Shown piece after piece: positions 34,633 to 44,538 of a stretch of DNA of 64,000 bases. Each line of letters opens with the position of its first letter. Within the stretch, counting starts at the first letter, position 1. Source of the DNA: Sepioteuthis lessoniana. Lineage: Eukaryota; Mollusca; Cephalopoda; Myopsida; Loliginidae. The position numbers and the translations under genes were made by a program. The stretch spans positions 63,056,101 through 63,120,100 of the forward strand of contig OY757911.1 of assembly GCA_963585895.1 (NCBI GenBank), in the 5' to 3' direction. A model generated the notes under the pieces. That model was not told the origin of the DNA. It ran no database searches and was given only the letters and a program-made list of their open reading frames with translations.

Positions 34633-34916
34633 CAAAACCTTCTGCACGAGAAGGATATGACACAAGGTCAATTTTTAGCAGAGAATAACAGATTTGAGTT
34701 CAAAGTTTTTTTCTTTCCCCGATACTAGTTGTTATACCAAGGTTTAAGAACTTAGTCTGCCCGACTATTTACTCATTGTTGGAGGGAAAATAGATTCATA
34801 GCTTTCCCAAGGGTATTAGCACTATGTGAAATGCAAATAGCCATGTTCAGGATTTGAACTCTGGCAACCATGTCTATTTCCTACGATGATAGCCATTACG
34901 CCACAAGCGCGTCAAT
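34633..34916 (-). repeat. tRNA-derived SINE-B
   Basis: Plus reading: AACCTTCTGCACGAGAAGG, ATATGACACAAGGTC, GTGAAATGCAAATAGCC, CAGGATTTGAACTCTGG, and reversed A box CATTACGCCACAAGCGC. Slightly diverged, full length. Confidence 0.75.
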
Positions 34917-35289
34917 AAATTTGAAATATAAAAGGGGATTAACTTAAGAAACAATTCCAATTTTCTTGATCGTTATAAACACAGAATTCTGTCCGGATTA
35001 AATCAACTAGTTGACTCAGTTCTTAACGATTCTATTTTTATTCATTCCATTTTTTATTTTCTTTTTTCATTTTTTTAATGGTGGAGTCAATGGTTTTCCA
35101 AATATCATATATGTTGCTGCTGATTTTGCTTCATTATGTATGTCTTCTTGCGGAGTTATTTTGTCTCTAATCAGTTTTTAATATAATTCATAAGCCTTTC
35201 AAGCAACTAAAAAATCTGACAGTAGACAAGTTTTATTTCTGATGCAGTGAAATATCTCGAAGATAAAAGAGATATATCTAATAGTCAGG

Positions 35290-35293
<4 letters not shown>

Positions 35294-35356
<63 letters not shown>

Positions 35357-35501
35357 CATAATGGCACTAATAAATGAATTATGTCCGAATGGATTGTCAA
35401 TTATGCTTGTCTATGGGGTCAAGATTATGGTATCAGGTCCTACTGGTGAGGTGGGGGTGCAGGAGCATCAACCGACTGAACGACTTTTGTGTCACTCGAG
35501 T

Positions 35502-35548
<47 letters not shown>

Positions 35549-35579
35549 AAAAAAGAAAGAAAGAAAGAAAGAAAGAAAT
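35294..35579. repeat. (TA)n and (GAAA)n microsatellites
   Basis: TA run at 35,294-35,352 and a GAAA run at about 35,503-35,579. Overlapping frames encoding KERKKERK or YIYIY are artefacts. Confidence 0.95.
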
Positions 35580-35846
35580 AAGAAGTTGGAACAAATAAAA
35601 AATGGGGAACAAATACCATGAAATAACGCAGATGAAGAAAAGACTGAAATATAAAAAGTTATGATGAGAGGCAAAAATAAATAGAAAACGAATACAAAAG
35701 TGAGGGTATAATCTGCCAAGTAATTACTCAAGTAATTACACGTGAAAAAATTACGGATATACTTGAATTTTTAAATTTTGCATAACTGTTACAAAGAAAC
35801 TTCTCATTATATGTAGTGAAAATATGTTGTATATATATATATATAT

Positions 35847-35873
35847 ATGATCCTCGTATATATACATATATTC

Positions 35874-35937
<64 letters not shown>

Positions 35938-35964
35938 GAATATATGTATATATACGAGGATCAT
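35847..35964. repeat. Perfect 118-bp palindrome with TA core
   Basis: Exact dyad: ATGATCCTCGTATATATAC at 35,847 is mirrored to GTATATATACGAGGATCAT ending at 35,964. TTCATG at 35,871-35,876 pairs with CATGAA at 35,935-35,940, and the centre is (TA)n. The outer words are mariner terminal-repeat starts (CGAGGATCAT) facing away from each other. Confidence 0.9.
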
Positions 35965-36190
35965 TCAATGAATAAGGAGAATTTTTCGAAGAAGTTGGCC
36001 ATAGGAAGTATTTACAGAGACACCTTTTTCAAAGAAATCAGCGAGGATTAGTCTTTTCCAGAAGACTGTCAGCGTGACCTTCTTTACTGACTGCTGCGCC
36101 TGTAACTTTTTCTTTACCCGATAGTCAATGTGTTTCCACACCATGGACTGTCTTTTTAACTCAGGCTCGTTATGTCAAACCCACTTTTAG
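35955..36190 (-). pseudogene. Mariner transposase fragment with terminal repeat
   Basis: The terminal repeat CGAGGATCATTCAATGAA lies at 35,955. The minus strand reads QSMVWKHIDYRVKKKLQAQQSVKKVTLTVFW, then ADFFEKGVSVNTSYGQLLRK near the repeat. This is the mid-catalytic segment of a mariner joined almost directly to the 3' end, so the last aspartate region is deleted. The other end was not found. Confidence 0.7.
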
Positions 36191-37750
36191 CCCATTAGAA
36201 AACATTTTTAACTAAGGCAAGCTTCTCCGTAAACATAACGCATTCTTTTATAAATTTCATATGGTTTGTATTTCTCAGCAACCATATTTTTGATTCCAAA
36301 CCTCTGTTCAAGCCTAGAGTATTCTATTTGATTTGGTGTCATAACTCCAAAATAAATATTAAAACAATTTTTGCTCTAAACCAATTCCAAACAATGCAGA
36401 GTTTACATCTTTAGAAAAAATTTTTGGCTTATTTTCAAAAAGATTCCTTTTATTTATTGAATGAGTTCATATATATACAAATCTGTATGTGTGTGTATGT
36501 GTGCACGCACGCGCGTGTGTATTAAAACATAATGCGTGAGTGTGTGCGTGCACATTCACTCACACATTGTTTTATATATTAGTTGTTAAATAAAATGGAG
36601 GCCTACTCTTTAGTGAAGTTGTAAAAAATTTTTTCCTTGAAAGTCATTAGCATCAAGAAGTAATGATATCATTCTTTTACTGACCTAACGTTCCAAGTGT
36701 CGTATTAAATCTGAGAATGTATCATTCAATTTATTCGTTACTAGTAAAGAAGCATACGAGTATAAACGCATATTAGTGCCTTCTGCGTTCGCTAAAGCTT
36801 TCCACATTCGATTATGTATTTCAATGGTCGTACTCTCAGCACAATAATGAAAAATGTATATGACATCACTTCTTGTGTTCATGTCCATTCTACTTTTGGC
36901 AAGCGTATAGGAAAATTCGCTAATATTATCGAATCTTGTTAAAATCTTTCTTCCAATGTTATTAAACGTTAATTTAATAAAACATCTTTTAATCGTAATT
37001 AATTATTTATTTACTTGTTAATCAAATTTAAAAACTTTTTAATGTTTCTAACACAAGTGCTCGCAGAATTAAAGGGGAAAATATGTCAACTGTAGAAATA
37101 TATAATTCTTTAGTAACACAGAATTTATTACCACACGAATAAGGTGTAGTACCTGTATTTGATTTACATGCAACAAATTTTTGTTGTTACATACGAGAAG
37201 GTATTAAAAAAGGAAATTGAAATATGTCGTACAAGTTAGACGTTGTTGCACATTATTCCGTTGAAATTATTTGGCGTTTATCCGTCAAAATGGTTCCGAA
37301 TTGACCCATTTGTGGCTCTATTATGGTGTTCGCAAAAACCCTTCGTCGATTTTCGCTGTGGCTGTTTTTGTTTTGTTTTGTTAAGAGAGAGAATGCGCAT
37401 AAAGTTGTATTTTTAATGTTTTGGGAAGCTTTTAAGAAAGATGCAAATGCAAAAACAAATACGTATGAGTAATGTTTACGTTTCAAAACTGATGAAATGA
37501 CACTTATAGACCAATCAGGATCTGGTCAATTTTCATCAAGATAAAGTGGTTCAAAATCGCAAAGACATTCGCCACATCATCAATGAAATTAGTCCTCGAA
37601 CCATTAATTAGATATTTTTGGTAATTAATTTATCTTGGAGTTTATGTTAGCGCATGTTAACCGAAGATTAGATCATGAATAGCATTTCTGCAAGATTCAA
37701 CCCTTGTTTATTCTCAGGGGATTAAAATCAATTATTCAAATGTGTCAAAA
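36190..37750. other. No supported gene
   Basis: Minus-strand frames of 67 and 77 codons (36,685-36,888; 37,253-37,486) have normal-looking composition but no domain that I recognise. TG/CG-rich short repeats at about 36,487-36,565. Otherwise AT-rich. Confidence 0.3.
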
Positions 37751-37753
37751 TTT

Positions 37754-38147
37754 AAAGGATTAACTTCGAAATTACGATCAATGAGGCATAAATCATTTCG
37801 ATTGTTTAGAGGGAGGATAAGTCCCTGTAGATTTAAAGGATTAACTTCGAATTTGCGATTAAGAGTAAATCGTTTCGATTGTTGGGGGGGTGTAGATTTA
37901 AAGGCCTAACTTCGAATTTTTGATTACAGATTGATAAGTAATTTTGATTGTTTGAGGGGGATAGGTCCCTTTAGATTTTAAGGATTAACTTCGAATTTAC
38001 GATTACAGATGAGTAAATTATTTCGATTGTTTTGGTAAATATAGCGCCCGGTAGATTTAAAGGATTTACTTCAAATTTAGAATCATAGATAAGTAAATTA
38101 TTTCGATTGTTTTTGGGCGGGGGGGTTAGCTCCCTGTCGATTTAAAA
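37754..38147 (+). repeat. 79-bp minisatellite, five units
   Basis: Unit starts AAAGGATTAACTTCGAATTT and ends ATTTCGATTGTTTGGGGGG plus TAGGTCCCTGTAGATTT. Units start near 37,757, 37,836, 37,899, 37,978 and 38,057; the second is shortened by about 16 bp. The G-run varies from GAGGGAGG to GGGCGGGGGGG. Confidence 0.9.
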
Positions 38148-38499
38148 CGTTTTACTCTTGTATTTACTTTATACATTTTATGTGCTATTGTCAGTCAAAA
38201 AGTTGAAAAAAATAGGCGAGGAAAAATACACCAATACCACATAAAATAAATAAAACGGGTATTCAATCAAAATTTTAAAAATAATCATTAATTGAGTGAT
38301 TGATTTTAATGGTATGTGAACTCGTTTAGAGTTGTGTTATGTTAAGGAAGGAAACTGCATTCATTTTACATTAATATTCACATTTTTGTTGGGTTGGGTT
38401 TTATGTCATATCAACCATTGTAGTTTATTTAATGCCAAATCCTCTCTTCATATGCATATCTTAAATATATATTATTTGTAAACACATTTGTTGATAACG

Positions 38500-38990
38500 T
38501 TTTTAACGACCCTGAGCTCATTTTTTGCTCACAGTTAAATAGTTTCAAGCCAGTATTGCTATTTAACACAAATTCTTTTATTCACTCGTTTGGACACAGT
38601 TGAATGCTTCCAAGTATTGCTATGTATCCCTAACAATTCAAGTAGAGATCAGTCATTTGTTTACATACATTTAAAATGATCAAATAGTTCTATTCGTAAC
38701 AATTCAATTCAGCATATATCATTTGTTTGCACTCAACTTAAGTATAAAACTGTTGTTTCACCTATAGGTACTACCAATAGGTGTTTGACCCAATAAGGTG
38801 CAACCAATCCATACCAGAGTGGACTTGAGACCAATGACAATGAAGAGGCATGCCATATTCTCCAAAGCCCCAGAACTGGAGCCTCACCATCAGAGTGTTT
38901 AATGTCATAGCCAGGACACTTTTTGGTTGAGTCTAACCTCTCTGCAGAGATGCAGTCAGTGTATTCTACAGCCACAGCCAACTGAGCTTT
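38500..38990 (-). repeat. D modules and SINE-C, reversed
   Basis: Reversed D modules (CACAGTTAAATAGTTTCAAG, TTGTTTGCACTCAACTT) to about 38,740, then reversed SINE-C (AGACCAATGACAATGAAGAG, GGAGCCTCACC, CTCTGCAGAGATGCAG, GTATTCTACAGCC). A shared SINE tail, reversed, lies at 38,395-38,450. Confidence 0.65.
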
Positions 38991-39009
38991 TACGTTTTTG
39001 TGTTCATTT

Positions 39010-39135
39010 TAAAAAAGCAGGATGCCTTGAGTATGATACTAAGCTTCCTCTGATGGTGATCTAAGGAGTATTGAGTACTATTTCATTGCCATTACTCCCC
39101 GGTCCACTCTAACCTGTAGTCGTTTGAGTTTTTGG
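39010..39135 (+). repeat. SINE-C fragment
   Basis: Middle part only: GGATGCCTTGAGTATGATAC, CTTCCTCTGATGGTGATC, TCATTGCCATTACTCCCCGG. The same fragment recurs at 43,590-43,745, so this sub-unit may spread on its own. Confidence 0.55.
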
Positions 39136-39589
39136 CGCACATAGCACGATATCAAGTATTCTTATCTAATACGAATAATTTATACTCAGTCATATGATTT
39201 ATGGTAATTATTTCCTCCTAGTAATAATCATTTGGTTGCACACACTATTTGACTTCAAGTAACTAATACAAGTCATTAGTAAACAATTATTGCCTCAAGT
39301 AATTATTCTTAATATAAACTACAATTATATTCAAAATATTTCTATCAGTTGAATTATCATTCCTAGAACAGAGCAATTAGTCGAGTTGACTGATTCTTAT
39401 TTCAATTCTTTGTTAATTTTTCTCTATTTGTTAAAAGTCTCTTTTCTAAATATTTAAAAATATTTCGATGAAGTGTACCATCCTACAAGTAGGTGACCAA
39501 ATGGTATGACGTAGAGAAAGCAAAATATAATACAGAATAAACATTGTGAATTGAATAACCATCACCAGAAAATCCGGTGAATACTTAAA

Positions 39590-39656
39590 CACGACATACA
39601 GAAATACGGGACAACTGTTTCGACCTTATTAGGTCTCATCAGCAGTGTATATCGTG
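39590..39656 (-). ncRNA. Type I hammerhead ribozyme, consensus core
   Basis: Minus strand 5' to 3': CACGATATACACTG, CTGATGAG (39,635-39,642), stem II ACCT-AATA-AGGT, CGAAAC (39,616-39,621), stem III ACA/TGT around two bases, cleavage triplet TGTC with C17 at 39,610, then CCGTATTTC and TGTATGTCGTG. All invariant core bases (CUGAUGA, GAAA, UH) are present and stem II closes with a G-C pair. Stem I pairs CACGATATACA with TGTATGTCGTG over 11 bp with one G-U, plus a weak proximal part. Stem III of 3 bp is very short, so cleavage as a dimer or in tandem is more likely than as a monomer. Confidence 0.75.
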
Positions 39657-39668
39657 ATTTCCACCCCT

Positions 39669-39722
39669 GGAGATCGAATCAACGACCGCAAATTGCAGAG
39701 CCGAAACTCTACAACTGAGCCA
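39669..39722 (-). promoter_or_regulatory. tRNA-like RNA polymerase III promoter
   Basis: A box TGGCTCAGTTG (39,712-39,722) fits TRGYNNANNNG exactly. B box GATTCGATCTCC (39,669-39,680) is close to GGTTCGANTCC. Spacing of about 32 bases is in the normal range. It lies about 13 bases upstream of the ribozyme on the same strand. Confidence 0.6.
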
Positions 39723-39924
39723 ACAGTCCATATCTCACATAAATTAACTACTCATTGTAATTACACGGTCAGTTAACCTGAATGTGTTTTGTAAGTTCCA
39801 TCCGTACTCTTTACAGAAGACACAGTCACCTCCAGGGCCACGTCTTCCCAAGAGGATTAGAAATATGCATCTGCGTAATTATTATGACCTCAAGGGCAAG
39901 GATATAAATCTACATTTTCTTTTT

Positions 39925-40080
39925 TAATTCGGTTCCATCTCCAGTGGTGGAGATCAAGATATACATTGCTGATGAGACCTAATAAGGTTGAAACAGCTGT
40001 CTAGTGTTTCCGTGCGTCGTGCGTAAGTGTTCGCCGGATTTTCTGGTCAATGTAATTTGATTTACTATATATTTCCTCTT
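39925..40080 (+). mobile_element. SINE-like element with hammerhead ribozyme, right copy
   Basis: Plus-oriented, 5'-truncated copy: it starts within the B-box region (ATTCGGTTCCATCTCCAG), then TGGTGGAGATCAAG, the ribozyme, GTAAGTGTTCGCCGG and ATTTTCTGGTCAATG. It is inverted relative to the left copy, with about 185 bp of unrelated sequence between them. The A box is absent. Confidence 0.65.
39954..40022 (+). ncRNA. Type I hammerhead ribozyme, G-U closed stem II
   Basis: CTGATGAG at 39,969-39,976, stem II ACCT-AATA-AGGT, then TGAAAC so the closing pair is G-U instead of G-C. GAAA is at 39,990-39,993, stem III ACA-GC-TGT, and C17 is at 40,001. Proximal stem I pairs CATTG with TAGTG over 5 bp (two G-U). 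The distal stem is paired with several mismatches. Core intact; activity probably lower than the left copy. Confidence 0.65.
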
Positions 40081-40254
40081 CTTAAAAAAGAAAATGTAGA
40101 TCTATTCCAATCAAATACAAATAATTTGTGCTGTTATATGGTTTCAAGTAACTAATAATAATCCTTCGTGAAGAAGTATAGCTTCAAGTCACAATTCTTA
40201 AATATCTACAGCAATATGATATTCCGATCGAATACGAATCTTTTTTAAATATGG

Positions 40255-40745
40255 CCAAGTGAGCTTGGGCTGTAGAATACACAGATTTCATCTCTGCTGA
40301 GGGGTAAGACCCCCCCCCCAACGAGTGTCCTGGATATGAAAATAATCAATTTGATGGCAAGGCTCCAATAAGGCTTGAACTTGAAGGAATGTAGAGTAGC
40401 CCTTCATTGTCATTGCTTCCAAGTCCACTCTGATCTATGGATCAAATAGAAATGTTTGACATTTAAACATGATTCATGCTCAAATGAATTGCTTGAAATA
40501 GAACTGTTTGTTATTTTAACTGTGTGTAAATAAATGACTGGTGTTTAATTGAATTGTTAATGATACATAGCAATACTTGGAACCATTTAACATTCTTAAT
40601 ATGCTAATGTGAAATGTTTGAAATAGAAGTGTTTGATAGTTTAACTGCGTGTAAACAAATGACTTATGCTTAATTGAATTGTTAGATTTGACTAGTAGTA
40701 TTTGATAGCATTTAACTGTGTGCAAGCAAATGATTCATAGTAAAG
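40255..40745 (+). repeat. SINE-C followed by D modules
   Basis: SINE-C (GGGCTGTAGAATACACAG, GAGGGGTAAGACCCC, TCATTGTCATTGCTTCC) to about 40,440. Four to five D modules of about 62-66 bp follow (ATAGAACTGTTTG, TTTAACTGTGTGTAAA, AATGACTGGTG, TTAATTGAATTGTTA). This is the clearest example of the D periodicity in the window. Confidence 0.7.
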
Positions 40746-41023
40746 AGAATTATTCGTAATAGATAGAAATAAGTGAGACTGTTACATCATCATCATGTCG
40801 CGCCATCAGCACGGATATCCCTGACCCTTTATTGCCACCCCTCATTATCATCCAGAGTTGACTAGTAGTATTTGATAGCATTTAACTGTGTGCAAGCAAA
40901 TGATTCATAGTAAAGAGAATTATTCGTAATAGATAGAAATAAGTGAGACTGTTACATCATCATCATGTCGCGCCATCAGCACGGATATCCCTGACCCTTT
41001 CTTGCCACCCCTCATTATCATCC
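40688..41023. repeat. 166-bp direct tandem duplication
   Basis: Positions 40,688-40,853 and 40,858-41,023 match at all but one site (A at about 40,832 against C at about 41,002) and are separated by the 4 bases GAGT. The unit spans the last part of the D repeat, the (ATG)n tail and the first about 70 bp of the RTE 3' end. Confidence 0.95.
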
Positions 41024-41700
41024 ATTGCTTCCGGTAGGTCTTCGGGGATACATCCCGTATCGACACAGAACTGATGTATGTAGGTTCTAGCTGGTCGTCC
41101 TGCTTTTGCTCGTCCATGAGAAGGGGTCCATAGCAGTACATCACTAATGAGTTCGTCCCTACTTCTCCAGCAGTGTCCCGCATGTCTGGTTCGTCTAACT
41201 TGGATAGTTTTTGTGATAAGTGGTAGGTGATCGTACAGCTGCTGCTTTGTGGCGTGCTGCCTCCATAACTTGTTCAATATTGCTCGCAGCATTCTTGTGT
41301 AGTTGCCATCAAGCTTTTTCTCCATACGTTTAGTTAGCGTCCATGTAGTGCATCCATACGGCAGTATCGACACGACTGCTGCTTGGAAGAAACTGCGTTT
41401 TATTTTATCGGTCAGATCTGACTTCCATATGACTAATAGTCCATGCCTTTGCCAGTCATGTGTTAATGTCTGTCTCAGTTGATGAGACACTGCTTCCTAG
41501 GTAGGTGAACTTGTCCACTAGTTTCAGAGAGCTACCGTTTAGTGAGGAGGTGTCGACTGTTTGATTAAAGCACATATATTCCGCCGTGTGTGCATTGACA
41601 TGGAGGCCTATGCCTGCAGCTTCTCATTCCAGGCTATGTAGCAGGGTTTCGGCTTGGGTGGGTGCATTTGCTAGTAGCGCTATGTCATCGGCATAGTCAC
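40955..41700 (-). pseudogene. RTE-type LINE tail with an open C-terminal frame
   Basis: From DYADDIALLANAPTQAETLL at 41,700 to the (ATG)n tail at 40,955-40,966. A frame of 175 codons (40,963-41,490) stays open through WKSDLTDKIKRSFFQAA, YGCTTWTLTKRMEKKLDG, NYTRMLRAILNK, RRTRHAGHCWRSRDELI, GRAKAGRPARTYI and REGW-like NEGWQERVRDIRA. Upstream, stops replace one codon after LHSLE and one in TETDINT. This is one of the younger tails. It is 5'-truncated at the RT palm and cannot move itself. Confidence 0.88.
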
Positions 41701-41789
41701 CGTAAGATTACTATTTAACAGTGTGAAAAAAAATGAGCTCAGACTCGGTTAAAGATGCTATCTACAAAATGTGTTATTCAATCATATAT

Positions 41790-41790
41790 T

Positions 41791-41847
<57 letters not shown>

Positions 41848-41905
41848 ATTTGGCATCGAATAACATACAATTATTGATATGCCATGAAACTAAACAAAAC
41901 CAAAT
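41790..41905. repeat. (TA)n and shared SINE tail
   Basis: TA run at 41,790-41,842, then AGTATTTGGCATCGAATAAC and TTGATATGCCATGAAAC. Confidence 0.85.
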
Positions 41906-41944
41906 TATTTTAAATAGATCTATTTGAGTCATACTTGGGACCGT

Positions 41945-42125
41945 AACCGATACTACTACTCCGTTTCAGAGTGGACCAGAAAGTAATAGCAAAGAAGGAG
42001 CACTCTATATTCTTCAGATATCCAGAACAGAAGCCTCACCAACAGATGCAATTTAGTTTCATACTGAATACACCCTTTTTTGGGGTTCTTACTTCTTCCA
42101 GAGAATGCAGCCAGCATATTTTAAA
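41945..42125 (-). repeat. SINE-C repeat
   Basis: Reversed copy: GAGTGGACCAGAAAGTAATAG, GAAGCCTCACC, CAGATGCAATTTAG, GAGAATGCAGCCAGC. Confidence 0.6.
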
Positions 42126-42734
42126 CCCCATGACAAGGCATTGTGAGAAATTCGAAATACAGTCGATGAAAACAGCTTCACTATATGATATGAAATGAAC
42201 GAATATATCATAAAAGACATATACCGGCATCTTTCCATCCAGAGATGGATTGGTATCTCTAGAATTCGACACAAAAGCCCAACAAGAAATATACAGTAAC
42301 ATTCAGAATGTAACACTCTTTGATACCACAGAGAACGCTATAAAGTTCGATTTGCTGTTGCTGTGGAAACGCAACACACCGTCTCGAGTAAAAGAGATAA
42401 AGAAATGGCTATTGTTTCGTTCATTAAGCCAACCTGAAAATGCTGCGTGAAACATTTGCTTTTCTCCATCAAGATCAGGCATAAGCCTTTGAGTAATGAT
42501 GTCTATAGAAATACAGGAGGATAGTATCAGTTTTCCATATGGTGTGCCTTTCATTAAATCCCTTTATCCAACATTTGCTTTAACAACAAAAGCCGACAAA
42601 CCATTGATATTTTCACCACCGAAGGATACCCCAAAACTAATGATTATAGATTCCATCCAAATGAGCTGTCTATGTTCAATACACTATCAGAGAGACTAAG
42701 GCTGACTACCAGCTGCTCTCACAGACAATTCTTT

Positions 42735-42800
<66 letters not shown>

Positions 42801-43921
42801 AAATCTTAAGTGCAAATGGTTGATCGACAGCTTTCTTCAGGTCCGAAGGTAGAGTATGAAAGACTAAACAAAGCAATAAAAGACGTATCAGAAAAAATAT
42901 AATCATATATCTTATTCATGATAATTATCGGAAAATAGATATAGCACTGAGATTGTGTTCGCCTGCCGACAAAAATAATCTATAATTTCTTAGAGGATGT
43001 CTAGAATTCAGTGTTCTTTGCGGTCGATCTATATACGACAAGCAGGTGGACACGTGGATATCAGTTCGATGTTGAGAGATAAGAGTGTGTTTTGGCATTT
43101 AGTGAAACACTGTTTTTTTTTCTTAAATGGTGTAATCGCATTATGTTTGAATTACAGAATTGGAAACAGACCTAATTTTGAATTAGAAACAAAGGACGGT
43201 AATACATTCCTTAATCCTTTTAGTATCTTCTGACAGTAGGAACTTTCTTCTGTGGTATTTTTGCGCGAAAAAACTCTATGTAGCTCGTCTATTTCTCGTT
43301 CCGCGTACTGTCTTATGTGTTCGCAACATTTTAAACAAAGATCCCCCTCGTAAAGTTTACGGCTATTCTTTCTGTTTTAAAACAAAAATACACGCATGCG
43401 TATAACAAATTACTAATCGTTATCACTCAGGATTAAGTGATAGACCGTTTCCTCAAATGAAAAGTACCTTTCTCATTAACTTCGCAAACCTCAGCAACAC
43501 CAAAGTCTGGCCTGTTCAAATTCTTTCCCATATTTCAAACCACCTAGAATACACTGATTATATCCACAACAGCGTATTAAGACAATCATTTTAAAAAAGT
43601 GGGATGTCTTGAGTATGATACTAAGCTTCATCTGATGGTGATCTAGGGAGTATGGAGTACTGTTTCATTGCCATTACTCCTAGGTCTATTCTAACCTGTA
43701 GTGGTAGTACCTGTTAGGGTCCCACATATAGGTCAAATAGATCTGTTTAAAGAATCTTTGCATTGGATTGGAACACTTGATGCCATGTAACTGAAAAACT
43801 ATTTGTATCAAGTAAAGTTACTACAAGCTAAAATTGTTTACTAAAGATTATTATAAGTAACTTGAAACTATACCGTGAGCAATCAAATGATTATTATTTA
43901 GTAGAACAAGTTACTTGAAAC
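42126..43921. other. No supported gene; possible low-copy stretch
   Basis: Between 42,130 and 42,720 the composition is more even and many short frames of 66-88 codons overlap on both strands. None has a motif, and mutual overlap argues against coding. A TA run lies at 42,738-42,796, followed by AAATCTTAAGTGCAAATGG and GATCGACAGCTTTCTTCAGG, a phrase typical of repeat ends. A SINE-C fragment is at 43,590-43,745 and D modules continue to about 43,920. Confidence 0.35.
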
Positions 43922-44468
43922 TATTATATATTTAAGGTAATGATTTTTTATATAAATCATTTTTCATTAATTTTATTTTATGATTTAGTTTGGTAAGGCT
44001 TTGAACTATTCGGGGTCTCTTAGTTCAGGTGCCAGTCAGGCGCGGAAAGGATATGACAATCATCATATGTCAAAATAAACCCCCAGACAAGAACTAGGGC
44101 TGGACAGCCGTTGGAGTGAATTGAGTGGGTGGTTGACGTCGTACCTGGAAGAGATAGTCTAGAGAATTTGAGGATTTTGAAAAGACGGGTAGTTGAGGTT
44201 CGACCGTTGAAACGCGCTGTTGAGTTTTTCGGATCTGATCAAAGCAGATCAGTTTGGCTTTCTACCGGAAGAAATGAGTTGGGATATTAAACACCACAAG
44301 ATGCCCCGCGCGTGGGGGGGCTGCATTCTATGGTTAGCATAGGATTTAATGATTTGTGTCTCCCTTCTCGTGTCACCAAGGACTGAAGGTAAAAAGAAAT
44401 AAACTCGTTCGTACCACTTGTATTTGTATTATCATTTTTGTTATTGATATCATTATGGTTATACAACA
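43922..44468 (+). mobile_element. Solo LTR, subfamily Y
   Basis: Plus-oriented homologue of 11,330-11,905: TTTGGTAAGGCTTTGAACTA, GTCAAAATAAACCCCCAGAC, ACACCACAAGATGCCCCGCG, GAAATAAACTCGTTCGTACC (polyadenylation-type signal), end GGTTATACAACA at 44,468. The 5' edge is eroded and no clear target duplication remains. Confidence 0.65.
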
Positions 44469-44538
44469 AGACCATATGATTGTGAATAAATTATTAATAT
44501 TAAATAGGAATTCTTGAAGTCATCTGATTCTGTGCAAA

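Larger units (their letters stand above)
39535..39740 (-). mobile_element. SINE-like element with hammerhead ribozyme, left copy
   Basis: On the minus strand: a tRNA-like head (A box TGGCTCAGTTG, B box GATTCGATCTCC), a short link CAGGGGTGGAAATCACG, a hammerhead ribozyme, then TTTAAGTATTCACCGG and ATTTTCTGGTGATGG to the end near AATTCACAATG. The second, inverted copy at 39,925-40,080 shares the link, the ribozyme and the tail. No protein is encoded. The layout (polymerase III promoter, ribozyme, about 200 bp) matches what is described for Sm-alpha repeats of schistosomes; relationship by descent is not shown. Confidence 0.7.

Noticed and set aside
35374..35731. Lys/Arg- or Phe/Leu-rich frames
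   Set aside because: Translations of the GAAA microsatellite.
36685..37486. Two minus-strand frames as small host genes
   Set aside because: No domain, no start or splice context, and length expected by chance in AT-rich DNA of this size.
39669..39735. Functional tRNA gene
   Set aside because: A and B boxes are present but acceptor and anticodon arms do not pair; it is a SINE-type head.
42036..42699. Cluster of overlapping 66-88-codon frames
   Set aside because: They overlap each other on both strands; none has a motif, so none can be preferred.
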